In this document: positions 18,468-27,218 of the stretch, piece after piece
How positions within the stretch are numbered: the stretch's first letter is position 1
Layout: each line of letters begins with the position of its first letter
Assembly (NCBI RefSeq): GCF_000016905.1
Contig: NC_009616.1
Span: forward strand, 1,736,001-1,800,000
Origin: Thermosipho melanesiensis BI429
GTDB taxonomy: Bacteria > Thermotogota > Thermotogae > Thermotogales > Fervidobacteriaceae
Reading direction: 5' to 3'
DNA length: 64,000 bases
Program-made: the position numbers and the translations under genes
Notes under the pieces: model-generated
Database searches by the model: none
Told to the model about the DNA's origin: nothing
What the model saw: only the letters and a program-made list of their open reading frames with translations

Positions 18468-18980
18468 ATGGAACTAGAAAAATACCTTAACAAACTGGAA
18501 TTTAAAAGCGAAAGTACACCACAAAAAAGTTGGGATGAGTATTTTCTGAGGATTTCACTGATTATCGCTTCACGTTCCACATGTATTCATAGAAAAGTTG
18601 GAGCATTAATTGTAAAGGATAAAAGAATCCTCTCAACTGGCTACAACCAACCTCCATCTGGCTTTCCTCATTGTAACAACATTCCTTGTATAAGGGATGA
18701 TTTAAGAATACCCTCCGGTAAAAATCAAGAAATTTGTTATGCATTACACGCTGAACAAAATGCTTTAATGCAAGCAGCAAAATTTGGGATATCAACAAAT
18801 AACTCAACAATGTATATAACCCATAAACCTTGTTCTGTATGCGCAAGGTTAATAATTAATGCAGGCATTAAGAGAGTAGTTTTTATAAATGATTATCCTG
18901 ATCCCTTAACAGATTTTTTATTCAAAGTTTCAAAAATAAAAATTGAAAAATTTGGAGGTGTAATAGATGAACAGGGATAA
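18468..18980 (+). CDS. Deoxycytidylate (dCMP) deaminase family protein
   Basis: 170 residues with the zinc-dependent deaminase motifs: HAEQNAL (zinc His and catalytic Glu, ~93-99) and KPCSVCARL (two zinc Cys, ~119-127). The N-terminal SRSTCIHRKVGALIVKDKRI and GYNQPPSGFPHC segments, with the extra Cys/His, are typical of dCMP deaminase (ComE/DCTD), which makes dUMP for thymidylate synthesis. AAAGGAGT precedes ATG. Its last 14 bases overlap the next gene. Confidence 0.9.
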   Translation: MELEKYLNKLEFKSESTPQKSWDEYFLRISLIIASRSTCIHRKVGALIVKDKRILSTGYNQPPSGFPHCNNIPCIRDDLRIPSGKNQEICYALHAEQNALMQAAKFGISTNNSTMYITHKPCSVCARLIINAGIKRVVFINDYPDPLTDFLFKVSKIKIEKFGGVIDEQG

Positions 18981-19791
18981 CCTAACAAACTATTTGCGAA
19001 TTGACCGCTGGCCCACAGTATGGTGTCCAGGTTGTGGTAATGGAATAATAATGAAATCTTTCATACAAGCTGTCCACGAGCTAAATCTTGAAAAAGATAG
19101 GGTAGCGGTTGTATCGGGAATAGGTTGTTCATCAAGAGTAACTGGATATTTAGATTTTAACACCCTTCACACTTTACATGGTAGAGCTATTGCCTTTGCA
19201 ACTGGCGTAAAACTTGCAAAACCGGATTTCAAAGTAATAGTTATGGGCGGGGATGGAGATATTACTGCAATTGGTGGTAATCACTTTATACATGCATGTA
19301 GAAGAAATATTGACTTAACTGTCATAATATTCAATAACATGATATATGGAATGACAGGGGGGCAGCATTCTCCAACAACACCCCAGAAAAAAATTGCAAG
19401 TACCATGCCATATGGTAATATTGAAAATTCCTTTGATATAGTAAATTTAGCCCTCTCAACTGGTGCAACTTACGTTGCAAGAAGTACCGTATATCATTAC
19501 CCCATGACCGTAAAATTTATTAAAGAAGCTATCAATCATAAAGGAATGAGTGTTGTAGAAGTTTTGACAAATTGTCACACATACTACGGTAGATATAATG
19601 GCATGAAAAATGCATGGGATATCCACAACTTTATGAAAGAAAATGCAATCCTAAAATCAAAAGCGGATAACATGGATGAAAAAGATTTAAAAGATAAAAT
19701 CATAATTGGAGTATTTAAAAAAGAAGAAAAACCTGATTTTTATTCAAAATACAAAAAAGTCGTTGCAATTTCAAAAAATTCGGAGGTGTAA
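18967..19791 (+). CDS. korB: 2-oxoacid:ferredoxin oxidoreductase, beta subunit
   Basis: 274 residues. The thiamine diphosphate-binding beta subunit: WCPGCGNGIIMKS near the start, GIGCSSRVTGYLDFNTLHT, and the Mg/TPP motif VMGGDGDITAIGGNHF with IIFNNMIYGMTGGQ (~87-120). With an alpha and gamma chain it oxidatively decarboxylates 2-oxoacids (2-oxoglutarate or branched-chain) with ferredoxin as acceptor. The alpha subunit is absent from this locus; the preceding gene is a deaminase. A GGAGGTG site lies inside that gene. Confidence 0.92.
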   Translation: MNRDNLTNYLRIDRWPTVWCPGCGNGIIMKSFIQAVHELNLEKDRVAVVSGIGCSSRVTGYLDFNTLHTLHGRAIAFATGVKLAKPDFKVIVMGGDGDITAIGGNHFIHACRRNIDLTVIIFNNMIYGMTGGQHSPTTPQKKIASTMPYGNIENSFDIVNLALSTGATYVARSTVYHYPMTVKFIKEAINHKGMSVVEVLTNCHTYYGRYNGMKNAWDIHNFMKENAILKSKADNMDEKDLKDKIIIGVFKKEEKPDFYSKYKKVVAISKNSEV

Positions 19792-19794
19792 TAA

Positions 19795-20397
19795 ATGGAA
19801 ATTCAAAGACCTTTTTCAATTAGAATTGCTGGAATTGGCGGTCAGGGCAATTTAATTGCCGGTTTAACACTTGCAAAAGCTTTGGTAAAAGCAGGCAAAT
19901 ATGTTGTTCAAACCCAAAACTATACAGCACAAGTTCGAGGAGGCCCCAGTTATTGTGATCTGTTAATATCCAGCAAACCAATTGATTTTCCAAAAGCAAC
20001 AATTTTTGATCTGTTGATAATATTACACCCTTCAATGATTGGTCAGTGTAAATATGTAAGAAATAATGGTATAATTATTATTGACGATACATATATAAAA
20101 GAATTGCCACTAGATTCATTTAGGATGACGAAGAGAAAAATAAATATTCAAGCTTCAAAACTCGCTTTAGAAAAGTTAGGAAATGAAATGTTTGCAAATA
20201 TGATAATGCTTGGTGTCGTAGTAAAAGCAACTTCTATTGTAAAACTAGAACACCTAATTGACTCAATTAAAGAAAACTTAAATCCAAAATATGTAGACAA
20301 AAATATCGAGGCGGTGAAGTATGGTACCACACTCACAGAAAAGTTCTACAAGCCACGAATTGAAAGAAAAGCCAAGCGAACAATTGGGTTCGAGTAA
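19795..20397 (+). CDS. korC: 2-oxoacid:ferredoxin oxidoreductase, gamma subunit
   Basis: 200 residues. The N-terminus IRIAGIGGQGNLIAGLTLA is the conserved gamma-subunit signature, followed by TAQVRGGPSYCDLLIS and a Rossmann-like core ending with LGVVVKAT. It completes the beta/gamma pair with korB, 3 bases upstream, and would need an alpha subunit from elsewhere. Its 3' end overlaps the next gene by 77 bases, unusually long for this window. Confidence 0.9.
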   Translation: MEIQRPFSIRIAGIGGQGNLIAGLTLAKALVKAGKYVVQTQNYTAQVRGGPSYCDLLISSKPIDFPKATIFDLLIILHPSMIGQCKYVRNNGIIIIDDTYIKELPLDSFRMTKRKINIQASKLALEKLGNEMFANMIMLGVVVKATSIVKLEHLIDSIKENLNPKYVDKNIEAVKYGTTLTEKFYKPRIERKAKRTIGFE

Positions 20398-20833
20398 TTT
20401 AAAAGAATCTTTTTCCCATGCAATAGAGGGTATTGTAATTGCTATATCCCAAGAAAAAAATTTAAGAATTCATTTTTTTGTAGGATTTATAGTACTATTT
20501 ATTTCTTTGTTTTTACCAATAGATAAGAATAACTATATTTGGATCTTTTTTGCGGTATTTTTTGTTATTATTTCTGAACTAATAAATACATTAATTGAAA
20601 ATTTGTTGGACTTATTCATTCCAGAATATCATCCTATAGTAAAAATTATAAAAGATATAAGTTCCGGTATAGTTCTTTGGGCTGCGATGTTTTCTGTGGT
20701 TGTAGGTATTGCAATAATAGGTAATTTATTATTTAGTTGGAATATAATAATTGCTAAAGTTGTAGGTTTTCTATTTGTGACACTATTTCCATTTATTTAT
20801 ATGCTGGGAGTGATAAAATGGAAGAAAAAATAA
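20321..20833 (+). CDS. DgkA-type lipid kinase (diacylglycerol/undecaprenol kinase family)
   Basis: 170 residues. After a ~30-residue polar N-terminus comes the DgkA core: SFSHAIEGIVIAISQEKNLRIHF, membrane helices, the catalytic motif SELINTLIENLLDLF (E..N..IE..D) and the last core helix around SSGIVLWAAMFSVVVGIAI. One extra C-terminal helix follows, making it longer than the usual ~120-130. Gram-positive-type members phosphorylate undecaprenol or diacylglycerol. The ATG has GAGGCGGTG upstream within korC; no later start has a good site, so the long overlap seems real. Confidence 0.85.
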   Translation: MVPHSQKSSTSHELKEKPSEQLGSSNLKESFSHAIEGIVIAISQEKNLRIHFFVGFIVLFISLFLPIDKNNYIWIFFAVFFVIISELINTLIENLLDLFIPEYHPIVKIIKDISSGIVLWAAMFSVVVGIAIIGNLLFSWNIIIAKVVGFLFVTLFPFIYMLGVIKWKKK

Positions 20834-21852
20834 AGGTATTAATCGTTGACGATTCTGCTTTTATGAGAATGATTTTAAAAGATGTCATAGAAAAAGAAAA
20901 TGACATGAAAGTTGTTGGTATTGCTAAAGATGGCCTTGAAGCTGTTGAGCTTGCAATAAAAACTAAACCTGACGTTATTACGCTAGATGTTGAAATGCCA
21001 AAATTAAATGGAATTGAAGCATTAAAGGAAATTATGAAACGTGCACCTGCAAGAGTAATAATGGTAAGTAGCCTTACTGAAGAAGGCGCAGATATTACAA
21101 TTACTGCACTTGAGCTTGGTGCTGTTGATTTTATTACCAAACCAGCCGGCAGTATCTCTATGAATTTTAGAAAAGTTGCTGGAGATTTGATTAAAAAAAT
21201 AAGAAATTCTATGCAAATTGATATTAATGCTCTAGTAAGAAAAGCTCTATATAAGCCAAAAACACTGAACGTCAAATCACTTGTTTCTGGAAAGGTTGTT
21301 GTAATTGGCTCATCGACTGGTGGACCGAAATCTCTTGATCAAGTTATTCCTCCACTTCCTGCTAACTTTCCAGCTCCAATTATATTAGTTCAACATATGC
21401 CAGCGGGTTTTACAAAATCATTGGCAAATAGACTAAATAAAATATCAAACTTAAATGTTAAAGAAGCAGAAGAGGGAGATATTTTAAAACCAGGATGGGT
21501 ATATATAGCTCCTGGGGACTATCATCTTGGAATTAAATTGCACGATAAAAAAAGTATTGTTTACCTAGAAAAAAGCGAAAAGATAAATAATGTTAGACCA
21601 GCAGTTGATTTTACTTTGGATAAAGTTGCTGAAATTTACAAGGATAAAACCGTTTCAGTTATCTTAACCGGTATGGGGAAAGATGGAACCAAAGGAGCAT
21701 TCAAAGTAAAATATTATAAAGGTATTGTAATTGCCGAATCAAAAGAAACTTGTGTAGTTTACGGTATGCCTAAATCTGTTATTGAAGAAGGTTATGCCGA
21801 TTTTGTGTTACCTGCATACAAAATACCTGAAAAACTTGTTGAAATAATCTAG
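20818..21852 (+). CDS. cheB: Chemotaxis protein-glutamate methylesterase CheB
   Basis: 344 residues. A receiver domain (1-120) has the acidic pair in LIVDDSAFMR and phospho-site Asp in DVITLDVEMPKLNG. The C-terminal esterase domain carries Ser in VVIGSSTGGPKSL (~163), His in LVQHMPAGFT (~190) and Asp in LTGMGKDGTKGA (~286). CheB removes methyl groups from, or deamidates, chemoreceptors, so it would act on receptors such as those at 28394 and 63741. It is not in a che operon here; it overlaps the lipid kinase by 16 bases. Confidence 0.96.
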   Translation: MEEKIKVLIVDDSAFMRMILKDVIEKENDMKVVGIAKDGLEAVELAIKTKPDVITLDVEMPKLNGIEALKEIMKRAPARVIMVSSLTEEGADITITALELGAVDFITKPAGSISMNFRKVAGDLIKKIRNSMQIDINALVRKALYKPKTLNVKSLVSGKVVVIGSSTGGPKSLDQVIPPLPANFPAPIILVQHMPAGFTKSLANRLNKISNLNVKEAEEGDILKPGWVYIAPGDYHLGIKLHDKKSIVYLEKSEKINNVRPAVDFTLDKVAEIYKDKTVSVILTGMGKDGTKGAFKVKYYKGIVIAESKETCVVYGMPKSVIEEGYADFVLPAYKIPEKLVEII

Positions 21853-21866
21853 GGAGGTGTAAATGT

Positions 21867-22952
21867 ATGAAAAAACTTTTTATTACATTTCTTTTGATGT
21901 TTACTGTCGTATTTTTTGGCGCTTTTAGAGATGTACCTGTAAATCATTGGGCATATGATGCAGTTAACGAATTAAGTAAACTCGGAATTGTTAGTGGTAT
22001 GCCTGATGGAACTTTCCAAGGAAACCAAGCAATGACTAGATATCAAGTAGCAGTAGCACTTTATAGGATAATGAACTACCTTCAACAGCAAATTGATAAA
22101 GCTGTCTCAAACACAACTGATGTTAGTAAACTCCGTGAACAAATCTTAACACTTTCTGATATTGTTAGTACAGCAATGAATAAAGTTGAAGATTTGGCTA
22201 ACTTAAAAAATGACTTACAAGTTATGTCATCTGAACTAAGTGAATTAAAAACTTCACTAGTGAACACAAAAAATGATGTTAAAAGTCTGTCAATTGATAT
22301 CTCTTCGTTGAAAAATGAACTTGAAACCTTAAAAAGCAAGATTGAAGTACTTGAAAATAAATCCAGCAATGAAAATATAGCCAATTTAATTTCACAAAAA
22401 GCAGATAAAAGTGATCTTGATAAACTTGTTTCTAAATATACCAACTTTGAAAAACAATTAAACAAAAGAATAGATACAATGAACACTGAAATCGAAAATG
22501 TAAAGTTAAATATTAATGACACAAAAGATTCTATTGATTCATTAAACAACAAATATGCAAGTCTTGAAGAATATCTTACAGCTAAAACCAAGGCATTAGA
22601 TACTAGGCTTTCAACATTTTCTGGCGATATTACACAATTAAAAGTTGATTTTCAAACATTTAAATCTGATTATGATGTAACAATTAAATCTATAACAACA
22701 AAGCTTGAAGAACTTAATAAAGTAATTGGAAATTATGAAAGTATCACAAAAAACATTGATAATTTAAAAAATGATTATTCTACAATAAAATCTGAAACTG
22801 AAAATAAAATAAACGAAATAAATCATGAACTTGAAACATTAAAGTCTGAAAATAAAACCACTTCAAATACTTCTACGTTTGCGTTAATATTTTCAATTAT
22901 TTCCTCTGCAATTGCAGGAGTTGCAATTTATTTAGTAATGACCAAACAATAA
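21867..22952 (+). CDS. SLH and coiled-coil outer envelope protein of the Omp-alpha type
   Basis: 361 residues: a signal peptide (1-18), one S-layer homology domain (~19-75: FRDVPVNHWAYDAVNEL, GIVSGMPDGTF, MTRYQVAVAL), a long heptad-rich coiled coil (~85-330) and a hydrophobic C-terminal helix (ALIFSIISSAIAGVAIYLVM). This is the architecture of Thermotoga Omp-alpha, a rod that spans the wide periplasm and ties the outer 'toga' to the cell body. Omp-alpha genes are often followed by the porin-like OmpB; here a terminator follows instead. Confidence 0.88.
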   Translation: MKKLFITFLLMFTVVFFGAFRDVPVNHWAYDAVNELSKLGIVSGMPDGTFQGNQAMTRYQVAVALYRIMNYLQQQIDKAVSNTTDVSKLREQILTLSDIVSTAMNKVEDLANLKNDLQVMSSELSELKTSLVNTKNDVKSLSIDISSLKNELETLKSKIEVLENKSSNENIANLISQKADKSDLDKLVSKYTNFEKQLNKRIDTMNTEIENVKLNINDTKDSIDSLNNKYASLEEYLTAKTKALDTRLSTFSGDITQLKVDFQTFKSDYDVTIKSITTKLEELNKVIGNYESITKNIDNLKNDYSTIKSETENKINEINHELETLKSENKTTSNTSTFALIFSIISSAIAGVAIYLVMTKQ

Positions 22953-22971
22953 AAGTTACCTGCAATTTTTT

Positions 22972-23006
22972 ACCCCCATTCATAAATTAATGAATGGGGG
23001 TTTTTT
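22972..23006 (+). terminator. Terminator after the Omp-alpha-like gene
   Basis: A 12-bp perfect stem (ACCCCCATTCAT with ATGAATGGGGGT, 22972-22983 and 22990-23001), a 6-base loop, then a run of T. It closes the dCMP deaminase-to-Omp-alpha transcript. Confidence 0.93.
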
Positions 23007-23229
23007 ATGTTTAATACCTCTAATATTATTCAAATAATTTATTAAATATAACCTTCTAAACACCAATTACAAACCTTAATGGAAACTACCACATCTTACG
23101 ATCTGCCATGAAGATGTTTTTTTACTTCAACCTGTTAATGGGGCGTAAAACTCTTTTCGGATTTCCACCGTAAGAGCACAGTCAACTGGCATAATTTCAC
23201 ACGGTCCTCGCCCTACTCAGTAGCTATCT

Positions 23230-23758
23230 CTATGCATAACTTATTAGATTTATAGTAGCATTGATATCTCTATCATGGCCTGTTCCACATTGCAGACATG
23301 TTCATTTTCTCATGCCTAGCTTTTTTACTTTTTTTATTTATATACCCACAGATCGAACACGTTTGGCTTGATGCAAATTTATTAGCTCTATAAAAGCGTT
23401 TTTTACAACGTTTTTTTAAGCATACCTTATATGTTCAAATTTTCTACCGCAATATTACTAACTTAGTTTTCGTTGACTAGTTTGCTGTTTATTTTATGTA
23501 TCAATCGTTTTTTATATTATTGATTTTCTCTATATATTTTGCTAACCTTAGTCTTTCTTTTTCTCTGTTTTTAGAACCTTTTTGTTTTTTTGAAAATTTT
23601 CTATACAACCTTTTAAATCGCATTTCGTATTTCGTCAAATCGGCAATTGAATATTTCTCACCTGTGCTTAATATACTGTATGTCTTATCTCCTTGACAAT
23701 GCTGCTTTTTAAGTCTAATGAATTTGCTGAGTTTTGATTTTGACTGTACTAAAAACAT
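23230..23758 (-). pseudogene. TnpB (IS605 OrfB) remnant
   Basis: Pieces of TnpB in shifting frames. 23501-23758 keeps an 85-codon open stretch with KFSKKQKGSKNREKERLRLA, the typical middle region. Further down come IHKINSKLVNEN, IAVENLNI (the RuvC Glu region), SSQTCSICGYINKKSKK (first zinc-finger Cys pair), then in another frame TCLQCGTGHDRDINATINL, with the second Cys pair and the last RuvC Asp. Several stop codons and frame changes separate these, so it cannot make an active RNA-guided nuclease. The first RuvC Asp region is lost. Confidence 0.85.
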
Positions 23759-23868
23759 TACATATGTATGGTATTTTTCACCAAAATTACTTTTCTACGA
23801 TATTTTGTAACTAACACCAAATGGTAATTTAATTTAAATTCTGAATGATTATTTGATTCTAAAATCAT
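23758..23868 (-). pseudogene. TnpA (Y1 transposase) remnant
   Basis: From ATG 23868 a 36-codon frame reads NNHSEFKLNYHLVLVTKYRR near its start, the conserved N-terminus of IS200/IS605 TnpA. It then runs into a TAA at 23758 next to the TnpB fragment. The HUH and catalytic Tyr motifs are missing, so it is a deletion remnant. Confidence 0.8.
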
Positions 23869-23947
23869 GGAATTAACTTCGTTAGCTAATTAACGCTTAT
23901 CTCATATCACTTTATCCATGTTCAAATCATCTAATATAACTTTTTTA

Positions 23948-25725
23948 TTACATTTCAACAATTTGTTTATTAAGAAGTTTCCTATATTTTTCACATCTTT
24001 TAATAAGTTCATCATGTGAACCCGAATCTAAAATACAACCATTCTCTATAAAATACACTTTCTCTGCCTTTTTTATTGTTGATAACCTGTGAGAAATAAT
24101 AACTACTGTGTTAATTTCATTTATTATTCTTTCAAGTACTTTCTCTTCTGTTTCACTATCTATTCCCGACGTCGCTTCATCTAAAATTAATACTTGGGTT
24201 TCCTTATTAATGCCATTGCAAGAATAATTCTTTGTCTCTGACCATCCGAAAGTTTTGCTCCTCTTTCTCCTACTACACTATCTATTCCTCCTTCCATTTT
24301 TTCAACAAAATCACATTCACACATTTTAAGAATTCTTTTTACTTCCTCCTCGGGAAAATCTTCAAAAAGTGTAACATTATTTTTAATAGAAGTATCAAAC
24401 AAAATATCATTAGATTTAACAAGAATAATATTTTTTCTTAGCGAGGGAAGTAAAAATTGCTCAATGGGAATATCGTTAATAAGAATTTTACCACTTGTTG
24501 GGCTAAGAAAGTTATTAAAAAGATAAACCAAAGTACTTTTTCTTACACCTAATCCACCTACTATCGCTACTTTTTCACCTGAATTTATTTCAATATTCAC
24601 ATTAGTAAGTACCACTGTTTTATCATACTCAAATCCCACATGTCTGGCTTCCAATTTTTTAAAATTTTTCAGTTTTATTCCACTTGATTGTTCAAAGGGA
24701 TACGAAAAAACTTTGGTAAAATTTTCCCAATTTGGTATGGATGAAAAAAACATGTTTAAACCTGTAAGTCCCATTCTAACTATATCGTATATCCAGTTCA
24801 TGTATGCTTCGAAAGCAACAAGCGTTCCAACACTAATTTTACCTTTCCAGAGAAGATAGACACCAAACCCAAGAACAAAAGTGCTTCCAAACCATTTATT
24901 TATTTCAATATTCTGATTTGATAATTCAGTCACAGTTCTAAATTTAATATTATCTTTACTCCATTTTTTTGCACTTGTATCAAGATAATTTTCAATAAGT
25001 TTTGAATTAGGATACTGCTTCAATATAGATATTCCTTCAACAATTTCTTTGTATCTTTTCAAAAACACATTGTAACTTTCTCTATCATTTTTAGAAGTTT
25101 TAATAACAAATTTTTTTAGGGTAGAAGTTGATAGGTAGAATAACAAAACACTTATAAAAACGATAATTGTCAACTTTACATTCAAAATTAAAAGTAATAA
25201 AAGTACAACAAAGAAAAAAACAATATTAAAATAAAATTGTAACCTTCCGGCATAAATTTCTGAAGTTGCTTTGGGAATATCTCTCACAAAAATCGAAAAG
25301 TATTCACCTGTATTTTGAGGATTTAACATACTTAGAGGAAGGGAAATTATTTTTGCATAAACACTTTTTGATTCCTTAACACGAGAATTATTCAACAAGT
25401 TTTTTGAAGCTAAATAGTTAAGTTTATACATAATAAAAGTTTGAAATAACAAAGTGATAAGATAAAGACTTGAAAAAATCGCAATTTCTCTCATGCTACT
25501 TTTGTAAAAAGCACTATCTATAGTTTTTTTAATAAATATTGGTGTAAGAATATTTGTGGTTAAAAATAAACTTTCTAGAAAAAAGAAATATGAATAGTGC
25601 TTTCTGTATTTTCTTTCAAACTTCTTGATAACATATCCCAAATGATCGTTTAATGAAAATAACTTCATATTTTTTACCCACAAAAGAATTATTTCATATT
25701 TAACTTTTAAAGTATCAATGTTCAA
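23948..25725 (-). pseudogene. Peptide-type ABC exporter (membrane plus ATPase), inactivated
   Basis: A fused exporter half-transporter of about 590 residues: six-helix membrane domain (~45-330) and ATPase domain (~365-590). It has two lesions. The Walker A reads GGLGVRKST, with Arg (codon 24541-24543) where the Gly of GxGKST belongs. Near 24193-24198 a one-base loss shifts the frame: the first frame stops at 24187 after LAMALIRKPKY, while the next frame continues QVLILDEATSGIDSETEE, the H-loop VVIISHRLST and a normal end at 23948. The signature LSDGQRQR is intact. It starts by TTGA overlap with the maturase, or at ATG 25668. No peptidase domain is present. Confidence 0.85.
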
Positions 25726-26855
25726 GGATCAAATTCTAAAATTTTTTCCAATATTTTCTTTTCAATATGACACTCTTTAAACATATCATTTTGGTAATTA
25801 TTTTTAAAAATGCATTTATTACAGAAAAACAAGAAATAGCATTCCTTACAATTATTGTATTTAGCTTTTGTAAATGTCTTCAAAGTTTTATTTCTCCAAA
25901 TTTTTATATTTCTTAATATATTTTCTTCATTATCTTTAACAACATTTGATATTTTATATTCTGATTTTTCTAAAACTAGTTGGCATGGATAAATATTACC
26001 AAAAATATCGACAATAAATGAATTTGAACCAGCTGAACAAAATGTACTAACAATTATCTTTCTCAAAGAATCTGCAGGATTAAGATAACTTATAAGTAAT
26101 TTATGAAGCAAAACATCATGAAAGTTATCTAAAGTTTCTTTACTGCTTTTTTCCAATAAAAAAATTATTAATTTATAGTACTCTTGCACTATTGAAGCAT
26201 CATATTTTAGCTCTTGCACTAAAGAACCATTCCAATCATAAACCGGTGAAATAATCACATCTGTAGTATTAAATTCATAATAGAAATATTCGTATAGTTT
26301 CAAAAGATCATAACCAAGTTTTTTATGTAACTTTGTGTATGTTACTTCAAATGAAATAGGAAGACCTATCTTTTTTAGTAAATTAATGTTATTTTTCACA
26401 TGTTCAAAACTCTTTAATTTGCTATCAATGCTAGGTCACGTATAGTCATGTATTTCTTTAAACCCATCAACATTAACAACTATATCAATTATCAACTTAT
26501 CAACATATGCTTTGCAAATTTCAATAAAATGATTGAGTTTTTTTCTGGAACAAACAAGCTTGTAGCTATAGTTATCCGTTGTTTTTTTATTGAATTTTAA
26601 TGCTAAAATTCTAAATATTTCATCAATTATATCTACATTTAAAAGGGGGGCTCCTCCAAATATATGTATGTTGTGAATTTTATATTTTGAAAGAAAAAAG
26701 TTAAGAGCTTGTCTTAATACCTTTTTGTTCATAAGCCCAGGAGTACCATACGTACCACTATTTGCATAACAATATTTACATCTTAATTTACAAACTTGAG
26801 ATACATTTAACGCCAATCTCAAAATTTCATTATCTTTTACCAAGCTCCTCTTCAA
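25722..26855 (-). pseudogene. Radical SAM/SPASM peptide maturase interrupted by an in-frame stop
   Basis: The upstream part (26436-26855) has the radical SAM cluster motif CKLRCKYC (Cys 22, 26, 29) and HIFGGAPLL. The downstream part (25722-26399) has the SPASM Cys set: CSAGSNSFIVDIFGNIYPCQ, CKECYFLFFCNKC and a late CHIEK. Both lie in one frame, separated only by TGA at 26436-26438 in EIHDYT-stop-PSIDSK, where Arg (CGA) would be expected. Restored length would be ~377 residues, normal for enzymes that put thioether or other crosslinks into ribosomal peptides. The start is uncertain: TTG 26855, or ATT 26870 just after AGGAGG. Confidence 0.88.
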
Positions 26856-27218
26856 AGAAATATTTTTAATTAGCCTCCTGAAATTTGCTTTTTCTTAATT
26901 TTTTGAAAATATTACTCTTCTCCTTTTATCTTTAAAAAGAGTTAATTAGTTACTTTCTTTTTTCATCTGTTTTTTCACCTATCTTTAGTTAACCTTTATA
27001 TTAAATCCCATACCTCTTATTCATTATTTGAATTTCTTATTCATTATTTGAATTTCCTTTTATTATCTACCATTTTCTTCTCAAACTAACCCTCTTATGT
27101 CCATCAGGATCGTTTACCGTCCTAACATTCCTTCGTCCTATTTGAGGTATGGTGAGTTTGCTTGTTCTCGTATCCTGGATTTTCTCCTAATGGAGGAAAA
27201 CTGCATTCTCACCTATAC
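26856..27218. other. Gene-free stretch between the maturase and IS110 remnants, with a 20-bp tandem repeat
   Basis: No convincing gene is seen. On the minus strand AGGAGG (26879 to 26874) precedes the maturase, and a second site-like AAAGGAGAAGAG (26926 to 26915) leads only into a few codons before TAA. Two exact copies of a 20-base unit beginning CTTATTCATT lie at 27016-27035 and 27036-27055. From ~27085 to 27218 the sequence is less AT-rich and has hairpin potential; it is probably the IS110 3' end. Confidence 0.6.

Larger units (their letters stand above)
23060..23870 (-). mobile_element. Collapsed IS200/IS605 family element
   Basis: A degenerate tnpA-tnpB element on the minus strand. The first 36 codons of a Y1 transposase run directly into the middle of TnpB, so most of tnpA and the N-terminal half of tnpB are deleted, and the TnpB remainder carries frameshifts and stops. 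The ~170 bases downstream of tnpB (23060-23229) have hairpin-forming, less AT-rich sequence where intact elements encode the right end and omega RNA. An imperfect palindrome beside the tnpA start (23871-23895) may be the left-end hairpin. Confidence 0.8.

Noticed and set aside
23501-23758. The 85-codon frame as an independent small gene
   Set aside because: Its sequence is the middle of TnpB and continues into other broken TnpB pieces; it has no ribosome-binding site of its own.
26436-26438. TGA in the maturase read as selenocysteine
   Set aside because: The position corresponds to an Arg codon changed by one base, no SECIS-like hairpin is evident after it, and the neighbouring exporter is also broken.
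27016-27055. The two 20-bp direct repeats as a CRISPR array
   Set aside because: The copies are adjacent without spacers, only two exist, and no cas genes are present.
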